From positions 1 to 64,000 of the forward strand of contig NW_027479763.1 of assembly GCF_051014685.1 (NCBI RefSeq): 64,000 bases of DNA, written 5' to 3'. Positions 13,816 through 26,719 of this stretch are shown one piece after another (positions within the stretch are counted from its first letter, which is position 1; each line of letters starts with the position of its first letter). The notes under the pieces are model-generated. The model saw only the letters and a program-made list of their open reading frames with translations. It did not search any database and was not told the DNA's origin. Made by a program: the position numbers and the translations under genes. Origin of the DNA: Ptiloglossa arizonensis (taxonomy: Eukaryota > Arthropoda > Insecta > Hymenoptera > Colletidae).

Positions 13816-14207
13816 CGGAATTTTTCGAATTCGTCAATCCGTTCGCGAGATATGGGTGTTTGAAGTTAAGGAATGGTTGAGAAACCATCAAAATTTTCGC
13901 AAGTCTGATGCTAGAAACGAACGACTGGAATGGCCTAGGGGAAAAGTACACATGCTATTGTAATCGGGCGAGTTTCTACTTTCAGATGCAACTGGAATTT
14001 CTCGAGTTCGTCAATCCGTCTGCGAGATATGGCAGTTTGAAGTTAAGGAATGGTTGAGAAACCATCAAAATTTTCGCAATTTTGATGCTAGAAACGAATA
14101 ACTACAATGGCCTAGAGGAAAAATACACGTACCGTTGTAATCTGGAGAGTTTCTAGTATCAGATGCAACAGTAATTATTAGGATTCGTCAATCCGTTCGC
14201 GAAATAT
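13816..14207 (+). repeat. Distant-duplicate tract, partner at 26,720-27,111
   Basis: About 392 bp (over two monomers) reappears at 26,720-27,111, an offset of 12,904 bp, and again in block 2 near 41.4-41.8 kb. Shared rare variants include GAATTTTTCGAATTCG, CACATGCTATTGTAATCGGG, CCGTCTGCGAGATATGGCAG, GCAATTTTGATGCTAG, ACACGTACCG and AATTATTAGGATTCGTC. Similarity stops sharply at GCGAAATAT: this copy continues CAGAGTTTGGAGTTG, the other GGGAGTTTGAAGG. It looks like a copied patch or one edge of a large exchange. Confidence 0.8.
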
Positions 14208-15840
14208 CAGAGTTTGGAGTTGAGAAATGGTTGAGAAACCATCAATTTTTCGCAAGTCTGATACTCGAAACCAATAACTGGAATGGCCTAGGGGAAAAGT
14301 ACACACACCATTGTAATCGGGCGAGTTTCTACTTTCAGGTGCAACAGGAAATACTCGAGTTCGTCAATCCGTTCGCGAGATATGGGAGTTTGAAGTTAAG
14401 GAATGGTTGAGAAACCATCAAAATTTTCGCAAGTCTGATGCTAGAAACGAATGACTGAAATGGCCTAGGGGAAAAGTACACACACCATTGTAATCGGGCG
14501 AGTTTCTACTTTCAGGTGCAACAGGAAATACTCGAGTTCGTCAATCCGTTCGCGAGATATGGGAGTTTGAAGTTAAGGAATGGTTGAGAAACCATCAAAA
14601 TTTTCGCAAGTCTGATACTCGAAACCAATAACAACAATGGCCTAGCGGTAAAATACACATAGCGCTGTAATCGTGAGAGTTTCTACTTTCAGATGCAACA
14701 GGAATTTCTCGAGTTCGTCAAACAGTTCGCGAGATATGGGAGTTTGAAATTAAGGAATGGTTGAGAAACCATCAAAATTTTCGCAAGACTGATACTCGAA
14801 ACCAATAACTACAAAGGCCTAGGGGAAAAATATACATACCGTTGTAATCGGGCGAGTTTCTGCTTTCAGATGCGTCAGGAATTTCTCGAGTACGTCAATC
14901 CGTTCGGGAGATATGGGAGTTTGAATTTAAGGAATGGTTGAGAAAACATCAAAATTCTCGCAAGTCTGATGCTAGAAACGAATGACTGAAATGGCCTAGG
15001 GGAAAAGTACAGACACCATTGTAATCCGGCGAGTTTCTACTTTCAGATGCAACAGGAATTTATCAAGTTCGTCAATCCGTTCGCGAGATATGGGAGATTG
15101 AAGTTAAGGAATGGTTGAGAAACCATCAAAATTTTCGCAAGTCTGATACTCGAAACCAATAACTACAATGGCCTAGGGGAAAAATACACATACCGTTGTA
15201 ATCTGGAGAGTTTCTAGTATCAGATGCAACAGAAATTATTAGGATTCGTCAATCCGTTCGCGAAATATCAGAGTTTGGAGTTGAGAAATGGTTGAGAAAC
15301 CATCAATTTTTCGCAAGTCTGATACTCGAAACCAATAACTGGAATGGCGTAGGGGAAAAGTACACACACCATTGTAATCGGGCGAGTTTCTACTTTCAGA
15401 TGCAACCGGAATTTTCCGAATTCGTCAATCCGTTCGCGAGATATGGGAGTTTGAAGTTAAGGAATGGTTGAGAAACCATCAAAATTTTCGCAAGTCTGAT
15501 ACTCGAAAGCAATAACAACAATGGCCTAGCGGTAAAATACACATACCGTTGTAATCGTGAGAGTTTCTACTTTCAGATGCAACAGAAACTTTTCGGATAC
15601 GTTAATCCGTTCGCGAAATGTCGGAGTTTGGACTTAAGCGATGGTTGAGAAACGGTCAAAATTTTCGCAATTCTGGTGCTAGAAACGAATAACTGGAATG
15701 GTCTAGGGGAAAAGTACACACACCATTGTAATCGGGCGAGTTTCTACTTTCAGGTGCAACAGGAAATACTCGAGTTCGTCAATCCGTTCGCGAGATATGG
15801 GAGTTTGAAGTTATGGAATGGTTGAGAAACCATCAAAATT

Positions 15841-16690
15841 TTCGCAATTCCGATGCTAGAAACGAATAACTACAATGGCCTAGAGGAAAAATACACATAC
15901 CGTTGTAATCGGGATAGTTTCTACTTTCAGATGCAACAGGAATTTCTCGAGTTCGTCAATCCGTTCGCGAGATATGGGAGTTTGAAATTAAGGAATGGTT
16001 GAGAAACCATCAAAATTTTCGCAAGACTGATACTCGAAACCAATAACTACAAAGGCCTAGGGGAAAATTACACATACCGTTGTAATCGGGCGAGTTTCTG
16101 CTTTCAGATGCGTCAGGAATTTCTCGAGTTCGTCAATCCGTTCGCGAGATAAGGGAGTTTGAAGTTAAGGAATGGATGAGAAACCATCAAAATTCTCGCA
16201 AGTCTGATGCTAGAAACGAATGACTGAAATGGTCTAGGGCAAAAGTACACATATCATTGTAATCGGGCGAGTTTCTACTTTCAGATGCAACAGGAAATTC
16301 TCGAGTTCGCCTATCGGTTCGCGAGATATGGGAGTTTGAAGTTAAGGAATGGTTGAGAAACCATCAAAATTTTCGCAAGTCTGATACTCGAAACCAATAA
16401 CTGGAATGGCCTAGGGGAAAAGTACACACACCATTGCAATCGGGCGAGTTTCTACTTTCAGATGCAATAGGAATTACACGAGTTCGTCAATCCGTCCGCG
16501 AGATATGGGAGTTTGAAGTTAAGGAATGGTTGAGAAACCATCAAAATTTTCGCAATTCCGATGCTAGAAACGAATAACTACAATGGCCTAGAGGAAAAAT
16601 ACACATACCGTTGTAATCGGGATAGTTTCTACTTTCAGATGCAACAGGAATTTCTCGAGTTCGTCAATCCGTTCGCGAGATATGGGAGTT
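15841..16690 (+). repeat. Local 4-monomer duplication (708 bp offset)
   Basis: TTCGCAATTCCGATGCTAG starts at 15,841 and again at 16,549, 708 bp later (4 x 177). Both are followed by the rare CTAGAGGAAAAATACAC and GGGATAGTTTCTAC variants. About one monomer around each point is nearly identical; beyond that the copies diverge. Confidence 0.7.
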
Positions 16691-19540
16691 TGAAGTTAAG
16701 GAATGGTTGAGAAACCATCAATATTTTCGCAAATCTGATACTCGAAACCAATAACTACAGTGGCCTAGGGTAAAATACACATGCCGTTGTAATCGGGCGT
16801 GTTTCTACTTTCAGATGCAATAGAAATTTTTCGGATTCGTCAATCCGTTCGCGAAATATCGGAGTTTGGAGTTAAGAAATGGCTGAGAAACCATCAAAAT
16901 TTTCAAAAGTCTGATACTCGAAACCAATAACTGGAAAGGCCTAGGGGAAAAGTACACATACCATTGTAATCGAGCGAGTTTCTGCTGCCAGATGCAACAG
17001 GAATATCTCGAATTCGTCAATCCGTTCGCGAGATATGGGAGTTTGAAGTTAAGGAATGATTGAGAAACCATCAAAATTTTCGCAAGTCTGATGCTAGAAA
17101 CGAATGACTGGAATGGCCTAGGGGAAAGATACACATACAGTTGCAATCGAGCGAGTTTCTACTTTCAGATGCAATTGGAATTTCTCGAGTTCGTCAATCC
17201 GTTCGCGAGATATGGGAGTTTGAAGTTAAGGAATGGTTGAGACCATCAAAATGTTCGCAAGTCTGATACTCGAAACCAATAGCAGGAATGGCCTAGGGGA
17301 AAAGTACACACACCATTGTAATCGGGCGAGTATCTAATTTCAGATGCAGCAGGAATTTCTCGAGTTCGTCAATCCGTTCGCGAGATATGGGAGTTTGAAG
17401 TTAAGGAATGGTTGAGAAACCATCAAAATTTTCGCAAGTCTGGTACTCGAAACCAATAACTGGAATGGCGTAGGGGAAAAGTACACTCACCATTGTAATC
17501 GGGCGAGTTTCTACTTTCAGATGCAACAGGAATTTCTCGAGTTGGTCAATCCGTTCGCGAGACATGGGAGTTTGAATTTAAGGAGTGGTTGAGAAACCAT
17601 CAAAATTTTCGCAAATCTGATATTTGAAACCAATAACTACAATGGCCTAGGGGAAAAATCTACATGCCGTTGTAATCGGGCGAATTTCTACTTTCAGATG
17701 CGAGATTAATTTCTCGAGTTGGTCAATCCGTTCGCGAGATATGGGAGTTTGAAATGAAGAAATGTTTGAGAAACCATAAAAATTTTCGCAAGTCTGATGC
17801 TCGAAGCCAATAACTACAATGGCCTAGGGGAAAAATACACATGCCGTTGTTGTCGGGCGAGTTTCTACTTTCAGATGCAACAGGAATTTCTCGATTTGGT
17901 CAATTCGTTCGCGAGACATGGGAGTTTGAATTTAAGGAGTGGTTGAGAAACCATAAAAATTTTCGCAATTCTGATGCTAGAAACGAATAACTGGATTGGC
18001 CTAGGGGAAAAGTACACATGCCGTTCTAATAGGGCGAGTTACTACTTTCAGATGCAACAGAAATCTCTCGAGTTCGTCGACCCGTTCGTGAGATATGGGC
18101 GTTTGAAGTTAAGGAATGGTTGAGAAACCATCAAAAGTTTCGCAAGTCTGATACTCGAAACCAATAACTACAATGGCCTAGCGGTAAAATACACATACCG
18201 TTGCAATCGGAAGAGTTTCTACTTTCAGATGCAACAGGAATTTCTAGAGTTCGCCTATCCGTTCGGGAGATATGGGAGTTTGAATTTAAGGAATGGTTGA
18301 GAAACCATCAACATTTTCGCAAGTCTGATGCTAGAAACGAATGACTGGAATGGCCTAGGGGTAAAGTACAGACACTATTGTTATCGGGCGAGTTTCTACT
18401 TTCAGATGCAATAGGAATTTCTCGAGTTTGTCAATCCGTTCGCGAGTTATGAGAGTTTGAAGTGAAGGAATGGTTGACAAAACATCAAAATTTTCGCAAG
18501 TCTGATGCTCGAAACGACTGAGTGGAATGGCCCAGGGGAAAAGTACAGGCACCATTGTAATCGGGGGAGTTTCTACTTTCAGATGCATCAGGAATTTCTC
18601 GAGTTCGTCGATCCGTTCGCGAGATATGGGAGTTTGAAGTTAAGGAATGGTTGAGAAACCATCAATATTTTCGCAAATCTGATACTCGAAACCAATTACT
18701 ACAGTGGCCTAGGGTAAAATACACATGCCGTCGTAATCGGGCGTGTTTCTACTTTCAGATGCAATAGAAATTTTTCGGATTCGTCAATCCGTTCGCGAAA
18801 TATCGGAGTTTGGAGTTAAGAAATGGCTGAGAAACCATCAAAATTTTCGCAAGTCTGATGCTAGAAACGAATGACTGGAATGGCCTAGGGGAAAGATACA
18901 CACACCATTGTAATCGGGCGAGTTTCTACTTTCAGATGGAACAGGAATTTCTCGAGTTCATCAATCCGTTCACGAAATATGGGAGTTTGAAGTTAAGGAA
19001 TGGTTGAGAAACCATCAAAATGTTCGCAAGTCTGATACTCGAAACCAATAACTGGAATGGCCTAGGGGAAAGATACACATACAGTTGCAATCGAGCGAGT
19101 TTCTACTTTCAGATGCAATTGGAATTTCTCGAGTTCGTCAATCCGTTCGCGAGATATGGGAGTTTGAAGTTAAGGAATGGTTGAGACCATCAAAATGTTC
19201 GCAAGTCTGATACTCGAAACCAATACCTGGAATGGCCTAGGGGAAAAGTACACACACCATTGTAATCGGGCGAGTATCTAATTTCAGATGCAGCAGGAAT
19301 TTCTCTAGTTCGTCAATCCGTTCGCGAGATATGGGAGTTTGAAGTTAAGGAATGGTTGAGAAACCATCAAAATTTTCGCAAGTCTGGTACTCGAAAACAA
19401 TAACTGGAATGGCCTAGGGGAAAAGTACACACACCATTGTAATCGGGCGAGTTTCTACTTTCAGATGCAACAGGAATTCCTCGAGTTGGTCAATCCGTTC
19501 GCGAGACATGGGAGTTTGAATTTAAGGAGTGGTTGAGAAA
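16650..19540 (+). repeat. Imperfect 11-monomer duplication (about 1,945 bp offset)
   Basis: Several unusual monomers near 16.65-17.6 kb recur near 18.6-19.54 kb at an offset of about 1,944-1,946 bp (11 x 177 = 1,947). Shared markers: ATCAATATTTTCGCAAATC with CTACAGTGGCCTAGGGTAAA; TTGCAATCGAGCGAGTTTC (17,141 and 19,085); the three-base-shorter GGTTGAGACCATCAAAATG; CGAGTATCTAATTTCAGATG; and GATATTTGAAACC. Internal stretches differ, so the duplication is old or partly overwritten. Confidence 0.72.
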
Positions 19541-22500
19541 CCATCAAAATTTTCGCAAATCTGATATTTGAAACCAATAACTACAATGGCCTAGGGGAAA
19601 AATAAACATGCCGTTGTAATCGGGCGAATTTCTACTATCAGATGTAACAGGAATTTCTCGAGTTCGTCAATCCGTTCGCGAGATATGGGAGTTTGAATTT
19701 AAGGAATGGTTGAAAAACCATCAAAAGTTTCGCAATTCTGATGCTAGAAAGGAATAACTGGAATGGCCTAGGGGTAAGATACACACACCATTGTAAACTA
19801 GCGAGTTTCTACTTTCAGATGCAACAGGAATTTCTCGAGTTGGTCAATCCGTTCGCGAGATGCCGGAGTTTGAAGTTAAGGAATGGTTGAGAGACCATCA
19901 AAATTTTCGCAAATCTGATATTTGAAACCAATAACTACAATGGCCTAGGGGAAGAATAAACATGCCGTTGTAATCGGGCGAATTTCTACTTTCAGATGCG
20001 ACAGTAATTTCTCGAGTCGGTCAATCCGTCCGCGAGACATGGGAGTTTGAATTTAAGGAGTGGTTGAGAAACCATCAAAATTTTCGCAAATCTGATATTT
20101 GGAACCAATAACTACAATGGCCCAGGGGAAAAGTACACACACCATTGTAATCGGGCGAGTGACTACTTTCAGTTGCAACAGAAATTTTTCGGATTCGTCA
20201 ATCCGTTCGCGAAATATTGGAGTTTGGAGTTAAGAGATGGTTGAGTAACCATCAAAATTTTCGCAAGTCTGACACTCGAAACCAATAACTACAATGGCCT
20301 AGCGGTAAAATACACATACCATTGTAATCGGGCTAGCTTCTGCTTTCAGATGCAAATGGCAGTTCTCGAGTTCGTCAATCCCTTCGCGAGATATGGGAGT
20401 TTGAAGTTAAGGGAAGGTTGAGAAACCATCAAAAGTTCGCCAGTCTGATACTCGAAACTAATAACTTCTATGAGCTGGGGCAAAAATACACATACCGCTG
20501 TAATCGGGCGAGTTTCTACTTCAGATACAACAGGAATTTCTCGAGTTCGTCTAGCCGTTCGCGAGATATGGGAGTTTGAAGTTAAGGAATGGTTGAGAAA
20601 CCAACAAAATTTTCGCAAGTCTGACACTCGAAACCAATAACTGAAATGGCCTAGGGGAAAAGTACACACACCATTGTAATCGGGCGAGATTCTACTTTCA
20701 GATGCAACAGGAATTTCTCGAGTTCGTCAATACGTTCGCGAGATATGGGAGTTTGAAGTTAAGGAATGTTTGAGAAACCATCAAAATTTTCGCAAGTCTG
20801 GTACTTGAAACCAATGACTACAATGACCTAGGGGAAAAATACACATACCGCTGAATATCGGGCGAGTTCCTACTTTCAGACGCAATTGGAATTTCTCGAG
20901 ATCGTCAATCCGTTCGCGAGATACGGGAGTTTGAAGGTAAGGAATGGTTGAGAAACAATCAAAATTTTCGCAAGGCTGGTACTCGAAACCAATGACAACT
21001 ATGGCCTAGGGCAAAAATACACATACCGTTGCAATCGGGCGTGTTCCTACTTTCATATGCCATATGAATTTCTCGAGCTCGTCAATCCGTTCGCGAGATA
21101 CGGGAGATTGAAGTTAGGGAATGGTTGAGAAACCATCAAAATTTTCGCAAGTCTGATACTCGAAACCAATAACTGGAATGGCCTAGGGGAAAGATACACA
21201 CCACTGTAATCGGGCGAGTTTCTACTTTCAGATGCAACTGGAATTTCTCGAGTTCGTCAATCCGTTCGCGAGATACGGGAGTTTGAAGATAAGGAATGTT
21301 TGAGAAAGCATCAAAATTTTCGCAATTCTGATACTCGAAAACAATAACTACAATGACCTAGGGGAAAAATACACATACCGTTGCAATCGGGCGAGTTCCT
21401 ACTTTCAGATGCAATTGGAATTTCTCGAGTTTGTCAATCCGTTCGCGAGATACGGGAGTTCGAAGGTAAGGAATGGTTGAGAAACCATCAAAATTTTCGC
21501 AAGTCCGGTACTCGAAACCAATGACTACTATGGACTAGCGCAAAAATACACATACCGTAGCAATCGGGCGAGTTCCTGCTTTCATATGCCATAGGAATTT
21601 CTCGAGCTCGTCAATCCGTTCGCGAGATACGGGAGTTTTAATTTAAGGAATGGTTGAGAAACCATCAAAATTTTCGCAAGTCTGGTACTCGAAACCAACA
21701 ACTACTATGGCATAGGGCAAAAATACTCATACCGTTACAATCGGGCGAGTTTCTACTTTCAGATGCAACTGGAATTTCTCGTGTTCGTCAATACGTTCGC
21801 GAGATATGGGAGTTTGAAGTTAAGGAATGGTCGAGAAACCATCAACATTTTCGCAAGTCTGGTACTCGAAACCAATGACTACAATGACCTAGGGGAAAAA
21901 TACACATACCGTTGCAATCGGGCGAGTTCCTACTTTCAGATGCAATTGGAATTTCTCGAGTTCATCAATCCGTTCGCGAGATACGGGAGTTCGAAGGTAA
22001 GGAATGGTTGAGAAACCATCAAAATTTTCGCAAGTCTGGTACTCGAAACAAATGACTACTATGGCCTAGGGCAAAAATACACATACCGTAGCAATCGGGC
22101 GAGTTCCTGCTTTCATATGCCATAGGAATTTCTCGAGCTCGTCAATCCGTTCGCGAGATACGGGAGTTTGAAGTTAGGGAATGGTTGAGAAACGATCAAA
22201 ATTTTCGCAAGTCTGACACTCGAAACCAATAACTGGAATGGTCTAGGGGAAAAGTACCCATAGCATTGTAATCGAGCGAGTTTCTATTTTCAGATGCAAC
22301 AGAAATTTTTCGGAATCATCAATCCGTTCGCGAACTATCGGAGTTTGGAGTTAAGAAATGGTTGAGAAACCATCAAAATTTTCGCAAGTCTGATACTCGA
22401 AACCAATAACTACAATGGCCTAGGGGAAAAATACACATACCGTTGCAATCGGGCGAGTTCCTACTTTCAGATGCAACAGGAATAACTCGAGTTCGTCAAT

Positions 22501-22767
22501 GCGTTAGCGAGATATGGGAGTTTGAAGTTAAGGAATGGTTCAGAAACCATCAAAATTTTCGCAAGTCTGGTACACGAAACCAACAACTACTATGGCCTAG
22601 GGCAAAAATACACACATCATTGTAATCGGGGGAGTTTCTGATTTCAGATGCAACAGGAATTTCTCGAGTTCGTCAATCCGTTCGCGATATATGGGAGTTT
22701 GAAGTTAAGGAGTGGTTCAGAAACCATCAAAATTATCGCAAGTCTGGTACTCGAAACCAATAACTAC
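19231..22767 (+). repeat. 20-monomer block, copy 1 (3,537 bp)
   Basis: Every stretch compared reappears unchanged 3,537 bp downstream (20 x 177 minus 3). Left edge: before AATGGCCTAGG at 19,231 this copy reads CAATACCTGG, while the second copy is preceded by TAACTAC. The block includes the rare types GGATTCGTC...AAATATTGG, AGATGCAAATGGCAGTTC and CCAGTCTGATACTC, and a run of CATATGCC monomers. I found no difference by eye, implying a very recent duplication or an assembly duplication. Confidence 0.9.
20912..22165 (+). other. Cluster of six CENP-B-box-like 17-mers
   Basis: GTTCGCGAGATACGGGA fits all nine fixed positions of the CENP-B core NTTCGNNNNANNCGGGN: TTCG, then A at position 10, then CGGG. 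Copies start at 20,912, 21,089, 21,264, 21,441, 21,618, 21,972 and 22,149. The 21,795 monomer between them has the commoner ATATGGG and fails at one base. Counting that gap, seven of eight consecutive monomers match; the block name says six for the near-continuous group starting at 21,089. Known: CENP-B binds this box in mammalian centromere satellites. Whether any protein binds here is unknown, and most flowering plants have no proven CENP-B role. Confidence 0.6.
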
Positions 22768-25700
22768 AATGGCCTAGGGGAAAAGTACACACACCATTGT
22801 AATCGGGCGAGTATCTAATTTCAGATGCAGCAGGAATTTCTCTAGTTCGTCAATCCGTTCGCGAGATATGGGAGTTTGAAGTTAAGGAATGGTTGAGAAA
22901 CCATCAAAATTTTCGCAAGTCTGGTACTCGAAAACAATAACTGGAATGGCCTAGGGGAAAAGTACACACACCATTGTAATCGGGCGAGTTTCTACTTTCA
23001 GATGCAACAGGAATTCCTCGAGTTGGTCAATCCGTTCGCGAGACATGGGAGTTTGAATTTAAGGAGTGGTTGAGAAACCATCAAAATTTTCGCAAATCTG
23101 ATATTTGAAACCAATAACTACAATGGCCTAGGGGAAAAATAAACATGCCGTTGTAATCGGGCGAATTTCTACTATCAGATGTAACAGGAATTTCTCGAGT
23201 TCGTCAATCCGTTCGCGAGATATGGGAGTTTGAATTTAAGGAATGGTTGAAAAACCATCAAAAGTTTCGCAATTCTGATGCTAGAAAGGAATAACTGGAA
23301 TGGCCTAGGGGTAAGATACACACACCATTGTAAACTAGCGAGTTTCTACTTTCAGATGCAACAGGAATTTCTCGAGTTGGTCAATCCGTTCGCGAGATGC
23401 CGGAGTTTGAAGTTAAGGAATGGTTGAGAGACCATCAAAATTTTCGCAAATCTGATATTTGAAACCAATAACTACAATGGCCTAGGGGAAGAATAAACAT
23501 GCCGTTGTAATCGGGCGAATTTCTACTTTCAGATGCGACAGTAATTTCTCGAGTCGGTCAATCCGTCCGCGAGACATGGGAGTTTGAATTTAAGGAGTGG
23601 TTGAGAAACCATCAAAATTTTCGCAAATCTGATATTTGGAACCAATAACTACAATGGCCCAGGGGAAAAGTACACACACCATTGTAATCGGGCGAGTGAC
23701 TACTTTCAGTTGCAACAGAAATTTTTCGGATTCGTCAATCCGTTCGCGAAATATTGGAGTTTGGAGTTAAGAGATGGTTGAGTAACCATCAAAATTTTCG
23801 CAAGTCTGACACTCGAAACCAATAACTACAATGGCCTAGCGGTAAAATACACATACCATTGTAATCGGGCTAGCTTCTGCTTTCAGATGCAAATGGCAGT
23901 TCTCGAGTTCGTCAATCCCTTCGCGAGATATGGGAGTTTGAAGTTAAGGGAAGGTTGAGAAACCATCAAAAGTTCGCCAGTCTGATACTCGAAACTAATA
24001 ACTTCTATGAGCTGGGGCAAAAATACACATACCGCTGTAATCGGGCGAGTTTCTACTTCAGATACAACAGGAATTTCTCGAGTTCGTCTAGCCGTTCGCG
24101 AGATATGGGAGTTTGAAGTTAAGGAATGGTTGAGAAACCAACAAAATTTTCGCAAGTCTGACACTCGAAACCAATAACTGAAATGGCCTAGGGGAAAAGT
24201 ACACACACCATTGTAATCGGGCGAGATTCTACTTTCAGATGCAACAGGAATTTCTCGAGTTCGTCAATACGTTCGCGAGATATGGGAGTTTGAAGTTAAG
24301 GAATGTTTGAGAAACCATCAAAATTTTCGCAAGTCTGGTACTTGAAACCAATGACTACAATGACCTAGGGGAAAAATACACATACCGCTGAATATCGGGC
24401 GAGTTCCTACTTTCAGACGCAATTGGAATTTCTCGAGATCGTCAATCCGTTCGCGAGATACGGGAGTTTGAAGGTAAGGAATGGTTGAGAAACAATCAAA
24501 ATTTTCGCAAGGCTGGTACTCGAAACCAATGACAACTATGGCCTAGGGCAAAAATACACATACCGTTGCAATCGGGCGTGTTCCTACTTTCATATGCCAT
24601 ATGAATTTCTCGAGCTCGTCAATCCGTTCGCGAGATACGGGAGATTGAAGTTAGGGAATGGTTGAGAAACCATCAAAATTTTCGCAAGTCTGATACTCGA
24701 AACCAATAACTGGAATGGCCTAGGGGAAAGATACACACCACTGTAATCGGGCGAGTTTCTACTTTCAGATGCAACTGGAATTTCTCGAGTTCGTCAATCC
24801 GTTCGCGAGATACGGGAGTTTGAAGATAAGGAATGTTTGAGAAAGCATCAAAATTTTCGCAATTCTGATACTCGAAAACAATAACTACAATGACCTAGGG
24901 GAAAAATACACATACCGTTGCAATCGGGCGAGTTCCTACTTTCAGATGCAATTGGAATTTCTCGAGTTTGTCAATCCGTTCGCGAGATACGGGAGTTCGA
25001 AGGTAAGGAATGGTTGAGAAACCATCAAAATTTTCGCAAGTCCGGTACTCGAAACCAATGACTACTATGGACTAGCGCAAAAATACACATACCGTAGCAA
25101 TCGGGCGAGTTCCTGCTTTCATATGCCATAGGAATTTCTCGAGCTCGTCAATCCGTTCGCGAGATACGGGAGTTTTAATTTAAGGAATGGTTGAGAAACC
25201 ATCAAAATTTTCGCAAGTCTGGTACTCGAAACCAACAACTACTATGGCATAGGGCAAAAATACTCATACCGTTACAATCGGGCGAGTTTCTACTTTCAGA
25301 TGCAACTGGAATTTCTCGTGTTCGTCAATACGTTCGCGAGATATGGGAGTTTGAAGTTAAGGAATGGTCGAGAAACCATCAACATTTTCGCAAGTCTGGT
25401 ACTCGAAACCAATGACTACAATGACCTAGGGGAAAAATACACATACCGTTGCAATCGGGCGAGTTCCTACTTTCAGATGCAATTGGAATTTCTCGAGTTC
25501 ATCAATCCGTTCGCGAGATACGGGAGTTCGAAGGTAAGGAATGGTTGAGAAACCATCAAAATTTTCGCAAGTCTGGTACTCGAAACAAATGACTACTATG
25601 GCCTAGGGCAAAAATACACATACCGTAGCAATCGGGCGAGTTCCTGCTTTCATATGCCATAGGAATTTCTCGAGCTCGTCAATCCGTTCGCGAGATACGG

Positions 25701-26304
25701 GAGTTTGAAGTTAGGGAATGGTTGAGAAACGATCAAAATTTTCGCAAGTCTGACACTCGAAACCAATAACTGGAATGGTCTAGGGGAAAAGTACCCATAG
25801 CATTGTAATCGAGCGAGTTTCTATTTTCAGATGCAACAGAAATTTTTCGGAATCATCAATCCGTTCGCGAACTATCGGAGTTTGGAGTTAAGAAATGGTT
25901 GAGAAACCATCAAAATTTTCGCAAGTCTGATACTCGAAACCAATAACTACAATGGCCTAGGGGAAAAATACACATACCGTTGCAATCGGGCGAGTTCCTA
26001 CTTTCAGATGCAACAGGAATAACTCGAGTTCGTCAATGCGTTAGCGAGATATGGGAGTTTGAAGTTAAGGAATGGTTCAGAAACCATCAAAATTTTCGCA
26101 AGTCTGGTACACGAAACCAACAACTACTATGGCCTAGGGCAAAAATACACACATCATTGTAATCGGGGGAGTTTCTGATTTCAGATGCAACAGGAATTTC
26201 TCGAGTTCGTCAATCCGTTCGCGATATATGGGAGTTTGAAGTTAAGGAGTGGTTCAGAAACCATCAAAATTATCGCAAGTCTGGTACTCGAAACCAATAA
26301 CTAC
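22768..26304 (+). repeat. 20-monomer block, copy 2 (3,537 bp)
   Basis: This is the tandem second copy of 19,231-22,767. The junction lies inside AATGGCCTAGGGGAAAA: copy 1 continues into AGTACACACACC (the start of copy 2), while after copy 2 the sequence continues ATACACTTGCCG. The copy overlaps the start of large block 1 (24,182). Variants that it shares with copy 1 but not with block 2 show that this duplication is younger than the large one. Confidence 0.9.
24449..25702 (+). other. Duplicate of the CENP-B-box-like cluster (block 1)
   Basis: This is the same run of GTTCGCGAGATACGGGA 17-mers, displaced by 3,537 bp in copy 2 of the 20-monomer block. Further single matches in block 1 start at 26,393, 27,276, 33,473, 33,649, 34,181 and 34,358. 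Confidence 0.6.
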
Positions 26305-26719
26305 AATGGCCTAGGGGAAAATACACTTGCCGTTGTAATCGGGCGAGTTTCTACTTTCAGATGCAACAGGAATTTCTCGAGTTGGTCAATCCGTTCGCGA
26401 GATACGGGAGTTTGAAGGTAAGGAATGGTTGAAGAACCATCAAAATTTCGCAAATCTGATACTCGAAACCAATAACTACAATGGTCTAGGGGAAAATACA
26501 CGTGCCGTGGTAATCGGGCGAGTTTCTGCTTTCAGATGCAACAGGGATTTCTCGAGTTGGTCAATCCGTTCGCGAGATATGGGAGTTTGAAATTAAGAAA
26601 TGTTTGAGACAACATCAAAATTTTCGTCAGTCTGATACTCGAAACCAATAACTGGAATGGCCTAGGGGAAAAGTACACACACCATTGTAATCGGGCGAGA
26701 TTCTACTTTCAGATGCAAC

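Larger units (their letters stand above)
11620..19230 (+). repeat. Heterogeneous, older-looking monomer segment
   Basis: Monomers here are more divergent from each other and mostly lack long-range order. Scattered among ordinary units are divergent ones carrying TTTTCGGATTCGTCAATCCG followed by TTCGCGAAATATCGGAG and GGACTTAAGCGATGG (for example near 12,057, 12,590, 13,115 and 15,600; related 16,840 and 18,775). CTAGCGGTAAAATACAC units (12,520, 13,050, 14,640, 15,525) are also common. Small length changes occur, such as five extra bases near 11,977 and a three-base loss near 17,240. Only a few local repeats were found: 4 monomers near 15.85/16.55 kb and 11 monomers near 16.7/18.6 kb. It separates two homogeneous regions and may be an older remnant. 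Confidence 0.78.

Noticed and set aside
11620..19230. Inverted orientation of part of the array
   Set aside because: I looked for reverse-complement landmarks (for example CTCCCATATCTCGCG) on the plus strand and found none; all monomers run the same way.
20346..20669. Minus-strand open frame of 107 codons, repeated at 23,883-24,206
   Set aside because: It is antisense satellite sequence. The second copy exists only because the 20-monomer block is duplicated.
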